The position numbers and the translations under genes are program-made. Below, piece by piece: positions 45,235 through 53,265 of a stretch of 64,000 nucleotides of DNA. The stretch is from NCBI RefSeq assembly GCF_007748035.1, contig NZ_CP036278.1:5704001-5768000 (forward strand), in the 5' to 3' direction. Below the pieces are notes generated by a model, which saw nothing but the letters and a program-made list of their open reading frames with translations, was not told the DNA's origin and ran no database searches. The DNA comes from Aeoliella mucimassa. Its GTDB lineage: Bacteria; Planctomycetota; Planctomycetia; Pirellulales; Lacipirellulaceae. Numbering within the stretch: the stretch's first letter is position 1; every line of letters begins with the position of its first letter.

Positions 45235-45606
45235 ATGGGCAGCGACATAAAGTCAATTCTCGACCGCATCAACGAGATCGTGGCGACAACGAACACGACC
45301 GACTTTATCGTCCATTCGTTCGCCGGCGATTCGCTATTACTAATAGGTAGCTTTGACCTCTGTTACTACCATGAACTCGAAATCCGTTTTCATGATGTGT
45401 CGTATATCGGATTGACAGTCTACGCCCTTAATTCGCCAAGACTCACCGTGGCGTCAGAGAAAGAACGAAAGGCTCACGCCCATCTCGAATTGGATGATGA
45501 CGACGTGTTGTTTCGCGTGCATGTTGATCCGAGTTTAAAGGGTGGGCATGTTTATTACGTTGCTGCGAAACGAGTGTCGATATCCGAGGACATCGTGTAC
45601 CATTGA
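45235..45606 (+). CDS. Hypothetical protein (cassette gene 3)
   Basis: A 123-residue soluble protein from MGSDIKSILDRINEIVATTN. It has a mixed alpha/beta look, with LLLIGSFDLCYYHELEIRFH in the middle and an acidic patch HLELDDDDVLFRVHVD. No family is recognised; the sequence is reminiscent of small immunity-like cassette proteins but this is only an impression. A hairpin GGCCGC/GCGGCC at about 45155-45172 lies in its leader. Same strand and orientation as the other cassette genes. Confidence 0.55.
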   Translation: MGSDIKSILDRINEIVATTNTTDFIVHSFAGDSLLLIGSFDLCYYHELEIRFHDVSYIGLTVYALNSPRLTVASEKERKAHAHLELDDDDVLFRVHVDPSLKGGHVYYVAAKRVSISEDIVYH

Positions 45607-45652
45607 CTTGAAGGACGGTGAACGTGTTGCCCAATGGGGCAAGGAAAAGAAG

Positions 45653-45740
45653 TAGCAATCGGTTGAATGGGAGCGGCGGATCACGTTGGTTTTGAAGTCT
45701 ACGGTTACTGGCCGCCGCCACGTAAACCGTGACGTTAGCT
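45653..45740 (+). repeat. attC-like element C
   Basis: Ends in GTTAGCT at 45734-45740, 25 bp before the next ATG. Inside, GCGGCGG (about 45673) pairs with CCGCCGC (about 45712) and GGTT with AACC outside it, giving an imperfect hairpin like element A. The 5' core AGTAGCAAT is degenerate, so the assignment rests on position and folding. Confidence 0.42.
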
Positions 45741-45765
45741 ACCTATTGCGATTCCGGAGTACGAC

Positions 45766-46107
45766 ATGCCAGTAACGAACGACAAGATCAAAGCCCGCGA
45801 CATACTCAGCGAGATGTACGCCGACGGCTACTTCCCCGACTTCCTCGTAGACAAGATCAAGGTCATCCTCCTTGATATGTGTGAACAGATCGAGCACGAG
45901 CAACCCAAGGACGAAGATTCGCTTCTTAAGCTGACGCATGCAGCTACAAAACGAATCAACGACCTCGAAGAAGAGTTTGAAGAAAACGATAGCGAGTTGG
46001 AGACAGGAGCCCGAGAAGCGCTGGGAGCCGAGTTCGACTTCATCGTGCGTGCTTACGGCTTTGCGGACGTCGACATCGAAGATGTGATAGCTCCCCGTGA
46101 GTGGTAG
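45766..46107 (+). CDS. DUF5713 family protein (cassette gene 4)
   Basis: A 113-residue acidic protein from MPVTNDKIKARDILSEMYAD. It matches my memory of DUF5713: a DGYFPDFLVDKIKVILLDMC opening, a LLKLTHAATKRINDLEEEFE helix, ENDSELETGAREALGAEFDF and a closing IAPREW. The family is small, soluble, of unknown function and scattered across bacteria, which fits cassette-borne movement. Elements C and D flank it. Confidence 0.75.
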   Translation: MPVTNDKIKARDILSEMYADGYFPDFLVDKIKVILLDMCEQIEHEQPKDEDSLLKLTHAATKRINDLEEEFEENDSELETGAREALGAEFDFIVRAYGFADVDIEDVIAPREW

Positions 46108-46114
46108 AAGCGGC

Positions 46115-46213
46115 AGCTAACCACCGACTGCAATTGACCAGCATCGCCCGCGATATGATGTTGTTGTCGGTTTGGAGCCTGCTCTCCGCAGGCGGTCGGC
46201 AACTAAGTTTTTG
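46115..46213 (+). repeat. attC-like element D (close relative of A, 3' end altered)
   Basis: From AGCTAAC onward it aligns with element A over about 95 bp with roughly eight substitutions (TAACCACCGACTGC, GCGATATGATG, GTCGGTTTGGAGCCTGC shared). The expected GTTAGG core is replaced by GACCTTCGCC, so the 3' end was lost at a recombination or deletion point. The stop of the DUF5713 gene lies 8 bp upstream. Confidence 0.55.
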
Positions 46214-46440
46214 ACCTTCGCCGAACCGGACCACTTTTGCGCCAGCGACACCTCGGGCAGTTCGGCCAACGCTCAAGAAGCTTCGGCGGCTCCAACGCAG
46301 GATTCATTGCTTTGGCCGCAGGGGAGGGTTAGGATTTACCCATGGCTTGGCGATGTAGGCCCAAAGATTGTGGATAAGCAACGTTTATACCCAAATTGGT
46401 GTGTCCAATAACAAGTTCTGTCGCTGAACGGAGCCGAAAC
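46214..46440 (+). other. Cassette remnant and leader of the next gene
   Basis: After the broken end of element D comes a short open stretch ending at 46411 (SLLWPQGRVRIYPWLGDVGP), which may be the 3' end of a lost gene. Then CAATAACAAGTTCTG and CGCTGAACGGAGCCG follow, resembling the 5' half of an attC site. A consensus DnaA box lies at about 46367 on the minus strand. No complete gene. Confidence 0.4.
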
Positions 46441-47295
46441 ATGAAGCTGACCGTAATGGCTGCAACCTTGAGCATGCTCCTTTGCGTTTCTTCGTCAGAC
46501 GAAATAGAGCGGATACTTGCGAAATACGACCAGATTGAATACTCCCATCAGTATGGCGACTTCTACAGATCGCTGTTTGCGGCTTGCGATGAATCCGACT
46601 TATCCGCTTTGAGCTCAAATAAGAACAATTCGATTGCCACGCAATCAGCATGGGAGATCGTCACTCAAACAGTGCCCAAAGAAGATGGCCCCAAGGTCTA
46701 CCGACCAGATTCACACAAGCTTGTATGGTTCGTAGGCTTTTTTGAAGGGCGGAACCGAATTACTACGCCGGATTGGTGGCGCGCAATTGTCATTGACGCT
46801 CGCGCAAATCGACGCAACAACATTTATCCGGGCGAGCCTAAAGAACGACCATATCATCGCTCGGAAGTTGAGGGAGTGACGTGCCCGAAAGATGCAACCG
46901 TTACGGAAAAAGATCGTGTAGTCACGTATCGGGCCAACGAGAATTCGATTGTACTTCCTGAAGAACTGCTCGATCGCTCGGATGATAGCAGCTTGTGGTG
47001 CAATATTTCCTGTGCTTTCACGAATGATCATTGCTTTGTCGCGGTACATGATGATTTCGGGTATTCACATGATGTATCCTGCATTGATCGCAAGACGGAC
47101 AAGATCGTGTGGAAATCTGAAGCATGTGGTTGCTGGTGGGGCGGTGCGAGTGGTATCCATGAATCATGGGTCACTCTCGTACCGACGGATGACGGCCGGG
47201 TATTTGCATTTGGTTCAGCGTCTATGGGGTTTTACGCCCACGGATTCGACGCATCAAATGGAAAGACACTTGTTCAATTCTCAAACAACTACTGA
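46441..47295 (+). CDS. Secreted hypothetical protein with possible beta-propeller repeat (cassette gene 5)
   Basis: A 284-residue protein from the ATG at 46441. The N-terminus MKLTVMAATLSMLLCVSSSD looks like a short signal peptide, possibly a lipoprotein although the C lies in an imperfect lipobox. Residues about 190-284 contain DVSCIDRKTDKIVWKSEACG and DDGRVFAFGSASMGFYAHGF followed by DASNGKTLVQF, typical of PQQ/WD-like propeller blades. The rest is unassigned. It is on the plus strand like the other cassette genes and is followed by an attC-like half-site. Confidence 0.6.
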   Translation: MKLTVMAATLSMLLCVSSSDEIERILAKYDQIEYSHQYGDFYRSLFAACDESDLSALSSNKNNSIATQSAWEIVTQTVPKEDGPKVYRPDSHKLVWFVGFFEGRNRITTPDWWRAIVIDARANRRNNIYPGEPKERPYHRSEVEGVTCPKDATVTEKDRVVTYRANENSIVLPEELLDRSDDSSLWCNISCAFTNDHCFVAVHDDFGYSHDVSCIDRKTDKIVWKSEACGCWWGGASGIHESWVTLVPTDDGRVFAFGSASMGFYAHGFDASNGKTLVQFSNNY

Positions 47296-47300
47296 AAAAC

Positions 47301-47345
47301 GCGACAGAACCATGCGGTGAACAGAAGCCGCCGATGACGCAGGTT
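47301..47345 (+). repeat. attC-like half-site E
   Basis: GAACCATGCGGTGAACAGAA followed by GCCGCCGATGACGC, a phrase like the 5' half of planctomycete attC elements (AATGxxxTGAAC..GAGCCGCC). The 3' half and R' core are missing. It lies 6 bp after the stop of cassette gene 5 and marks the likely right limit of the array. Confidence 0.35.
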
Positions 47346-47508
47346 TTGAATACTTAATTTCTGGGCGCGGTCCCCGCTGCCGTTCGCGGGTCGCCCCCCG
47401 GCCAGCGGGAAATGCGGCCAAATTTTCGCCCGACGGTCCTGAAGCGGGGTTCGCTCCCAGGCTCTTGAGCACTTGCTGCCTTGCGGGCAGGCAAGCCATA
47501 ATTGTGGG

Positions 47509-49317
47509 ATGTCTACGCTCAATGTTGCTGCCTATAAGTTCGTTTCGCTCGATCAGCTCGAGGATCGCCGCAGTCGGTTACGCCGCTTTTGCCACGAGCA
47601 AGAGTTGCGGGGGACCATATTGATTGCCCCCGAAGGCATCAATATGTTCATCGCCGGCGAGCGGCCCAATGTCGACGCCCTGATGGAGTTGCTGCAGTCC
47701 GACCCGGCCATCGGGCCGCTGGAGATCAAGGAGAGCTACTCCGACTACCAGCCGTTCACCCGGATGCTGGTGAAAATCAAACGGGAGATCATTGCGTTTG
47801 GTATCGAAGGCATCGATCCGGCGCAGTACACCTCCAAGCGCATCGAGCCGGCTGAGCTCAAGCAATGGCTCGACGAAGGACGCCCGGTCACGCTGCTCGA
47901 CACGCGGAACGACTACGAAGTGGAGCTCGGCACCTTTGAAAACGCGGTGCATCTCGACATCGATCACTTTCGCGACTTCCCCGAACGGGTCGAAGCGATG
48001 CCGGCCGAAGTGCGTGAGCAACCGGTGGTGACCTTTTGCACGGGTGGGATTCGCTGCGAGAAGGCGGCCCCGATGCTCGAGCGACTTGGCTTTCGCGATG
48101 TCTATCAGCTGCATGGCGGCATTCTGAATTACTTCGAGCAAGTCGGCGGCGAGCACTACCGCGGCGACTGCTTTGTGTTCGATCAGCGGGTCGCTGTGGA
48201 TGCGGCCTTGAGCGAAACCGACGCGGCCCAGTGCTACGCGTGCCAGTCGATTCTCTCGCCCGAAGATCAGCAATCGCCCTACTACGTGAAGGGCAAGTCG
48301 TGTCCCCGCTGCTACCAAACCAGCGACGAGGCCATGCAGCAGTCGATTGCCCAGAGGCATCGCGAGATCGCTGAGTACACGTCGCCGCTCCCCGGCAGCA
48401 CGCCTTACGACAACTATCTGCCAGCCCACGTGTCGCAAGCACTCGATGGGCTGACCGTGCTGGAGTTTCTGCAAGCGGTGATTCCAGCGGTGGATGAGGA
48501 CGTGTGGAAGCAGAAGATCAGCGAAGGCCGCATTCTGCTCGAAGGCAAGGCGGTGGCGGAAGATCGTCGCGTCGCGGTCGGCGAGAAGTACATGCACTGG
48601 CTCAGCGACGTGGTCGAGCCCGAAGTGAACGTCGACATTCGTATTCTCTACGAGGATGTCGACTTGGTGGTCGTCGACAAACCGGCACCGCTGCCGATGC
48701 ACGAGGGGGGGCGGTACTGCAAGAACACGCTCTCCGCCATTTTGAATCAGGTGTACTATCCCGAACGCCTGCGGCACGCCCATCGGTTGGATGCCAACAC
48801 GACCGGCCTGGTGCTGTGGTCGCGGAATCGAAGGTTTGCCAAGTTGCTGCAGCCGCAATTCACCCGTGGCGAAGTGCAGAAGTGGTACGTGGCCCGCGTG
48901 ATTGGCCATCCCGAGCAGGACGAGTTCACCTGCAACCAGCCGATCGCGGTCGAGCCCACCCTTATCGGCGCCCGCATCGCCGAGACCGATGGCAAGCCGG
49001 CCGAAACCCGGTTTACCGTGCACTCTCGCAACGACGATGGTACCTCGCTGCTGATCGTCCAACCGATTACCGGGCGCACCAACCAGATTCGGGTGCACCT
49101 GTGGTCGCTGGGGCTGCCGATCGTGGGCGATCCCACCTACCTGACCGAAGGCCGCCTGGGAGATCAGCAGACGCTCTCTATGGACCAACCCCCGATGTGC
49201 CTACACGCTTGGCGCATCGCGTTCCGACGTCCGCAGGCGACCGAGCTTACCGAATTCGCCGCTCCGCTCCCTGAGTGGGCTGCTGAGATGGAAACGCCAG
49301 TAGGGCAGGGCGGATGA
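47509..49317 (+). CDS. TrhO rhodanese (tRNA U34 hydroxylase) fused to RluA-type pseudouridine synthase
   Basis: A 602-residue fusion from the ATG at 47509. Residues 1-300 match TrhO/YceA: AYKFVSLDQLEDRRSRLRRF, GTILIAPEGINMFIAG, a rhodanese domain with catalytic Cys near residue 176 (TFCTGGIRCEKAAP) and a CxxC pair of the TrhO tail (CYACQ, CPRCYQ). TrhO hydroxylates wobble uridine in tRNA. Residues about 315-590 are an RluA-family pseudouridine synthase with an S4-like opening (FLQAVIPAVDEDVWKQKISE) and the catalytic Asp near 428 (HAHRLDANTTGL), then RFTVHSR and ITGRTNQIRVHL. Both halves look intact. The last four bases overlap the TrmH-type methyltransferase gene, so two RNA-modifying proteins are co-expressed. 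Confidence 0.9.
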   Translation: MSTLNVAAYKFVSLDQLEDRRSRLRRFCHEQELRGTILIAPEGINMFIAGERPNVDALMELLQSDPAIGPLEIKESYSDYQPFTRMLVKIKREIIAFGIEGIDPAQYTSKRIEPAELKQWLDEGRPVTLLDTRNDYEVELGTFENAVHLDIDHFRDFPERVEAMPAEVREQPVVTFCTGGIRCEKAAPMLERLGFRDVYQLHGGILNYFEQVGGEHYRGDCFVFDQRVAVDAALSETDAAQCYACQSILSPEDQQSPYYVKGKSCPRCYQTSDEAMQQSIAQRHREIAEYTSPLPGSTPYDNYLPAHVSQALDGLTVLEFLQAVIPAVDEDVWKQKISEGRILLEGKAVAEDRRVAVGEKYMHWLSDVVEPEVNVDIRILYEDVDLVVVDKPAPLPMHEGGRYCKNTLSAILNQVYYPERLRHAHRLDANTTGLVLWSRNRRFAKLLQPQFTRGEVQKWYVARVIGHPEQDEFTCNQPIAVEPTLIGARIAETDGKPAETRFTVHSRNDDGTSLLIVQPITGRTNQIRVHLWSLGLPIVGDPTYLTEGRLGDQQTLSMDQPPMCLHAWRIAFRRPQATELTEFAAPLPEWAAEMETPVGQGG

Positions 49318-50111
49318 TCACCAGTCGCCAGAACCCTCGCATCAAAGCCGCTTGCGCGCTGCGGAATCGCAGCACCCGCGAGCAAGAGTCGAAGGCCCTT
49401 GTGTACGGAGTCCGCGAGTCGGCCCGCGCCCTGGCGGTGGGGGCCAAGCCACTGGAGTGCCTGTGGTGCAGCAAGTACTTTCGCAGCGACGAAGCGTCGG
49501 CCGTGGTCGACGAGCTGCGACAAGCCGGGGCCGATGTGGTGGAGCTCTCCGACGACGCGTTCGACAAACTCGCCTACGGCGATCGGCTCGATGGGGTCGT
49601 TTCGGTCTTTGCGACCAAGCCCCGCGGGGTGGCCGACCTCGAACTGCCTGACCGCCCGCTGGTAGCGGTGCTTGAAGGCATCGAGAAACCTGGCAACCTG
49701 GGTGCCATCCTGCGTTCGGCCGACGGAGCGGGAGTCGACGCGGTGGTGGTCGCCGACCCGGTGATCGATCTTTACAACCCGAATGCTATTCGCGCCAGCG
49801 TGGCTGCGGTGTTTCAGCCCAACGTGGTCACGGCCACCTCGGCCGAGGTGATTGCCTGGCTGCGTGATCGCTCGCTCGCCATCTGGGCTGCGAGGCCTGA
49901 TGCCGAGGGGCCGTACTGGGCGGCCGATTATTGCCAGGGGGGAGCCATCGTGCTCGGCAGCGAGTCGCAAGGGCTGACCGACGCCTGGCTCGGCAGCGGC
50001 ATGCAACCGGTGATGCTCCCCATGCTCGGAGTGGCCGACAGCCTGAACGTATCGGTCACCGCGGCCATCCTGTTCTACGAAGCCCGCCGACAACGCTCGA
50101 TCGCGCCCTAA
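49314..50111 (+). CDS. TrmH/SpoU family RNA 2'-O-methyltransferase
   Basis: A 265-residue SPOUT methyltransferase whose ATG overlaps the previous stop (ATGA). Motif 1 is VAVLEGIEKPGNLGAILRSA, motif 2 is AIVLGSESQGL and motif 3 is MLGVADSLNVSVTAAILFYE, which together form the trefoil-knot SAM site. An N-terminal RNA-binding substrate domain (SRQNPRIKAACALRNRSTRE) is present. Such enzymes methylate ribose in rRNA or tRNA; the target base is not predictable. Coupling with the TrhO-RluA fusion suggests a shared role in RNA maturation. Confidence 0.93.
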   Translation: MITSRQNPRIKAACALRNRSTREQESKALVYGVRESARALAVGAKPLECLWCSKYFRSDEASAVVDELRQAGADVVELSDDAFDKLAYGDRLDGVVSVFATKPRGVADLELPDRPLVAVLEGIEKPGNLGAILRSADGAGVDAVVVADPVIDLYNPNAIRASVAAVFQPNVVTATSAEVIAWLRDRSLAIWAARPDAEGPYWAADYCQGGAIVLGSESQGLTDAWLGSGMQPVMLPMLGVADSLNVSVTAAILFYEARRQRSIAP

Positions 50112-50121
50112 CCCGCTGACT

Positions 50122-51198
50122 CTATTGAGCCTTCCGCAGGGTTTCGAGCTGCTCGTCGATATCGCGGACAATCTCCCAGTCGGTTTTGTAATCGACCGGC
50201 ACAAACCGGTCGCGGCCCGAAGCCCCATACGATTCGGCCAGCGGAGTTCCTTCCCAGGTGAAGTCGAGAAACGTTTGCTTGATCGTATCGCGTAGCTCTG
50301 GCTTCAGATTGTAGGCATAGCCAAGTGCGACTGGGGGGAAAGTGTTCGACTCGTAGATCACACGAATCGCGTCGGCCGAAACCTCGCCGCTCTTGACCAA
50401 CCGGTCGAACAGATCGCTGGCCACCGGGGCCGCATCGGCGTGGCCAGCCAGGAGTTCCTTGATCGACAAGTCGTGCCCCATCGAAAAACCATACTCGTAG
50501 TCCCGCCCGGCAAGCATTTGCTGTTCGTTCATGAGATACGAGAAAGCCGCTTTGAAGCCCGAGTTGGAGTTGGGCCGGACGAACATCACGCGTTTGCCCT
50601 TCAGGTCGGCCGTGTCTTGAATCTCGCTATCGGCTTTCACCAACAGCTTCATCTTGTAGCCAAAGCCATCTGCCGAGCCGAGCGTGCAGACCGGGATGAA
50701 TCCGGCCGTCGTGACCGCCGATGGGACCGCCCCGGTGTTGAAAGCAGTCACGTGCAACTCTCCGGCCGCCATCGCCGAAAGTTGTTTGGGGACAGTTTCG
50801 TACTGCGTGGCCTCGGTTGGCAAACCGGTCTTCTCGGCCAAGGCATCGAGAAATGGCTGCCAGGCCTGCAGTTCGGTTTCGCTCGGCTCTTTCGAAGCAA
50901 CGTAACTGAACACCAGTTTTTCAGGCGCGACGCCCTCGTCGGCCGGCGGGGCATCGGGCAGCAGGTCGCCGTCGCTGTCGGTCCACCCTTCAAGCGGTTC
51001 GCGATCACTTTGGGCCAGCAGACGCGAGAGTTGATCGCTCTCCAGCTTCTTCTTCGTGGCCGCAGGTTGATTCTTCTGGTAGAGCCAGATGCCTACCAGA
51101 ACAACGGCGATCGGAATCACAATTGCTCCCACGCGAGAGATCGACAGGGAGGAGGATTCGCTAGTGGTAGCAGGCGGGGTGTTCTCAGCGTCGGCCAT
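50122..51198 (-). CDS. PhnD-type phosphate/phosphonate-binding protein, membrane-anchored
   Basis: A 358-residue protein with one N-terminal transmembrane helix (residues 22-42, GAIVIPIAVVLVGIWLY) rather than a cleaved signal, leaving a periplasmic binding domain. The PhnD pattern is clear: YVASKEPSETELQAWQPFLD, YETVPKQLSAMAAGELHVTA, FNTGAVPSAVTTAGFIPVC, DLKGKRVMFVRPNSNSGFKA and HADAAPVASDLFDRL. It would bind phosphate, phosphite or phosphonate for an ABC transporter or a sensor. No permease or ATPase gene is adjacent. It converges with the TrmH gene, 10 bp between ends. Confidence 0.88.
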   Translation of the reverse strand: MADAENTPPATTSESSSLSISRVGAIVIPIAVVLVGIWLYQKNQPAATKKKLESDQLSRLLAQSDREPLEGWTDSDGDLLPDAPPADEGVAPEKLVFSYVASKEPSETELQAWQPFLDALAEKTGLPTEATQYETVPKQLSAMAAGELHVTAFNTGAVPSAVTTAGFIPVCTLGSADGFGYKMKLLVKADSEIQDTADLKGKRVMFVRPNSNSGFKAAFSYLMNEQQMLAGRDYEYGFSMGHDLSIKELLAGHADAAPVASDLFDRLVKSGEVSADAIRVIYESNTFPPVALGYAYNLKPELRDTIKQTFLDFTWEGTPLAESYGASGRDRFVPVDYKTDWEIVRDIDEQLETLRKAQ

Positions 51199-51327
51199 CG
51201 GGCCCCTCCGAACAGAGCTGGTGGCTAGGGAAAATCGAATGGAAGTTCCCAGCGTACCAGACTTGCCGCAGGGCGCGAATCACGCGCAGTTCGGAATTAA
51301 CAATCCACCAAGGCCGACTGGAATCGC

Positions 51328-52902
51328 TTATTGAACCGACGGCTTTTGTCGCTTCCGCCAGCACCAGCCGAAGCCGAGCGACGCCAAACCAGCGAGTAAA
51401 GCAGCCGAACCGGGTTCGGGGACCACGGTCACACCGCTACCACCGACCACGGCTGCGAAGGAGAGTTGGGCTCCGGTGGTCTCTGCGATGCCTTGCCGCA
51501 GCAGGGCGAAGTCGCTCCAGTCGGTCACGCCATCTTGATTCAGGTCGCCTCGTTTCCAGGAGAACATATCGCCGGACGCTTGCTCCCAGCCCCACCCTTG
51601 GGCGAAGGCCGTGACGTCGTCGTCTTCCCAGCTGCCGGTTCCGTCGCCGGAGACGACTCCATCGAGATTGATGTCGCCCCACACGCCGGCGCTGAGTTGC
51701 ACCAGGTTGCCAGTGGAATCGTAGCCATACTCGCGGTTCACTAAAGAGAAGAAGCGAGTATCGTCGCCGGTGCCGGCCCACTCATAACCTTCGGGCGCGG
51801 AGATGTAGGCTTCGATCTGCGAGGAGTAATAGCTAAGGTCGGCGAACACATTCAGGTCGCCGTATACGATGTCGTCGCCTGAACCGTTGTCTTGATGAAT
51901 CGCCTTGGCGTAACCACTGTGAATGTAGTTGGCCACCGCCAACATGGTGCCATTGAGTTCCCAGGAGCTACCATTCCAACTAAAGATGCCACCGCCCGAG
52001 TCGCCAGCGGCCGCCTGCATTTCGTTCCCCCCACCCGAAGTCGGAGTGCGCGTTCCGTCGAGGGTAAACTCGTAGTCGTCGAAGTAGAAACCTTGGGCGA
52101 CCGTATCGACACTGTCGTCAAGCAGGTAGTAGCCGCTACCTGCCGACTTAAAGTCTTCCAGTCGTTGAGCAATCTGTGAACTCGATTCCACTTTGTTCGT
52201 ACCCCAAGCGTAACCGCTAGTTGTCTGGCTAATCTGATAGCCAACCGCGAGCTGTCTGTTACTCGGTGCGTATTGATCGGGGTCCGACGAGTTAAAGCAA
52301 CCGATACAATCGGTTTGGCCTTGCCAGGTGGGATCCGAGGTTTTGTCACCGGTCCAGTACACCAGATCGGAATTGGACCGTATCCGACCTTCAGTCATCA
52401 CCACGACTTCCTTGTTAGTCGACATTCGACTATGTCCGATAGAAAGACGTTGAATGGTCGAGCCATCTACCGATACAACTTGCTCGGGAGTGCCATCGAA
52501 CTGCGATTGGCTGTTAAGTCGGTACAGTTTCAGGTCGGCATTAGTCGTGTAGCCAGCGTTGGTCAACAATGCGGTGTTCTTGAGCCGAATGGTCGAGTTC
52601 GGCACGATGTCGAATGCTTCGTCACGGAACTTATCTTGCGTGGTCGAAGAATCGAACGTGTGATTCGCCGATAGCACCCATCCGTTACCAAGGTAAACCC
52701 CGCGTTGCGTTATATTGGCCCAGCCGGGATCGGTGTGCCCTGCAAATTCCGGCAGCGAGGTGTCGTTCGGCGCGGCGTAGTTGGCCGTTGGGTCGAGATT
52801 CATCACCACGATCGCCTCGGCTGCGGAACCACCAAATGCCAGCGCCGCCCAAAGCACGAGCAAGCGTGCTGCTAGAGGAGTGGAGGGGTACTTTTCGCGC
52901 AT
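51328..52902 (-). CDS. Secreted trypsin-like protease with dockerin-like loops and PEP-CTERM anchor
   Basis: About 524 residues from the ATG at 52902, with a signal peptide ending near GGSAAEA. The chymotrypsin-fold domain has a candidate His in GNGWVLSANHTF and Ser in QAAAGDSGGGIFSW, with a candidate Asp in between. Two calcium-loop-like repeats follow: GDINLDGVVSGDGTGSWEDD and GDLNQDGVTDWSDFALL. The C-terminus is a PEP-CTERM sorting signal (VPEPGSAALLAGLASLGFGW, then an Arg/Lys cluster), which exosortase processes for surface attachment. Self-association through the dockerin-like loops is an inference. The 363 bp upstream hold no gene. Confidence 0.85.
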   Translation of the reverse strand: MREKYPSTPLAARLLVLWAALAFGGSAAEAIVVMNLDPTANYAAPNDTSLPEFAGHTDPGWANITQRGVYLGNGWVLSANHTFDSSTTQDKFRDEAFDIVPNSTIRLKNTALLTNAGYTTNADLKLYRLNSQSQFDGTPEQVVSVDGSTIQRLSIGHSRMSTNKEVVVMTEGRIRSNSDLVYWTGDKTSDPTWQGQTDCIGCFNSSDPDQYAPSNRQLAVGYQISQTTSGYAWGTNKVESSSQIAQRLEDFKSAGSGYYLLDDSVDTVAQGFYFDDYEFTLDGTRTPTSGGGNEMQAAAGDSGGGIFSWNGSSWELNGTMLAVANYIHSGYAKAIHQDNGSGDDIVYGDLNVFADLSYYSSQIEAYISAPEGYEWAGTGDDTRFFSLVNREYGYDSTGNLVQLSAGVWGDINLDGVVSGDGTGSWEDDDVTAFAQGWGWEQASGDMFSWKRGDLNQDGVTDWSDFALLRQGIAETTGAQLSFAAVVGGSGVTVVPEPGSAALLAGLASLGFGWCWRKRQKPSVQ

Positions 52903-53265
52903 CAATCTCTGTCCAGTAAAGGTGCGGTGTTCCGCCCCCGCTAGAAGTGATTCGCTGCGGGGAAAGCGATATAGCTGGTGGTGGAGAAGTCGATATCTAC
53001 CTTCCATCTTATCGAAGCCGGTTATTTTAGCAAGTTTTGTGCAGTTCCTGCAGTGAATTTCGGCGGGGCTTCCTGCCGGCATAACCGCTCCAATAGTTGC
53101 GTCGGCCGCGCCGACTGGCTCATTACGCCTTGTTGGCGGACAATCGCGAATCATACTGGCTCTTGGCGGTTGGATACCGAGCTGGCGACGTGCGTGGCTC
53201 CCCATTGGCGGTTGGCCAATCGCCAGCTTCGCGATCCGCCAACTCCAACCCCCTAAACTTGTGCG
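52903..53265. other. Intergenic region between PEP-CTERM protease and wecB
   Basis: Divergent promoter space for the flanking genes. It holds short palindromes such as GGCGGTTGGCCAATCGCC at about 53206-53223 and GTCGGCCGCGCCGAC at about 53100. No gene, RNA gene or clear promoter consensus is seen. Confidence 0.5.

Noticed and set aside
42583-46375. Two consensus DnaA boxes (TTATCCACA at about 42583, inverted at about 46367)
   Set aside because: A fixed 9-mer is expected about once in two windows of this size on both strands. They are 3.8 kb apart with no AT-rich unwinding region or dnaA/dnaN gene, so an origin is not supported.
47578-49188. A 536-residue minus-strand open frame
   Set aside because: It mirrors the TrhO-RluA fusion, whose catalytic motifs are certain on the plus strand.
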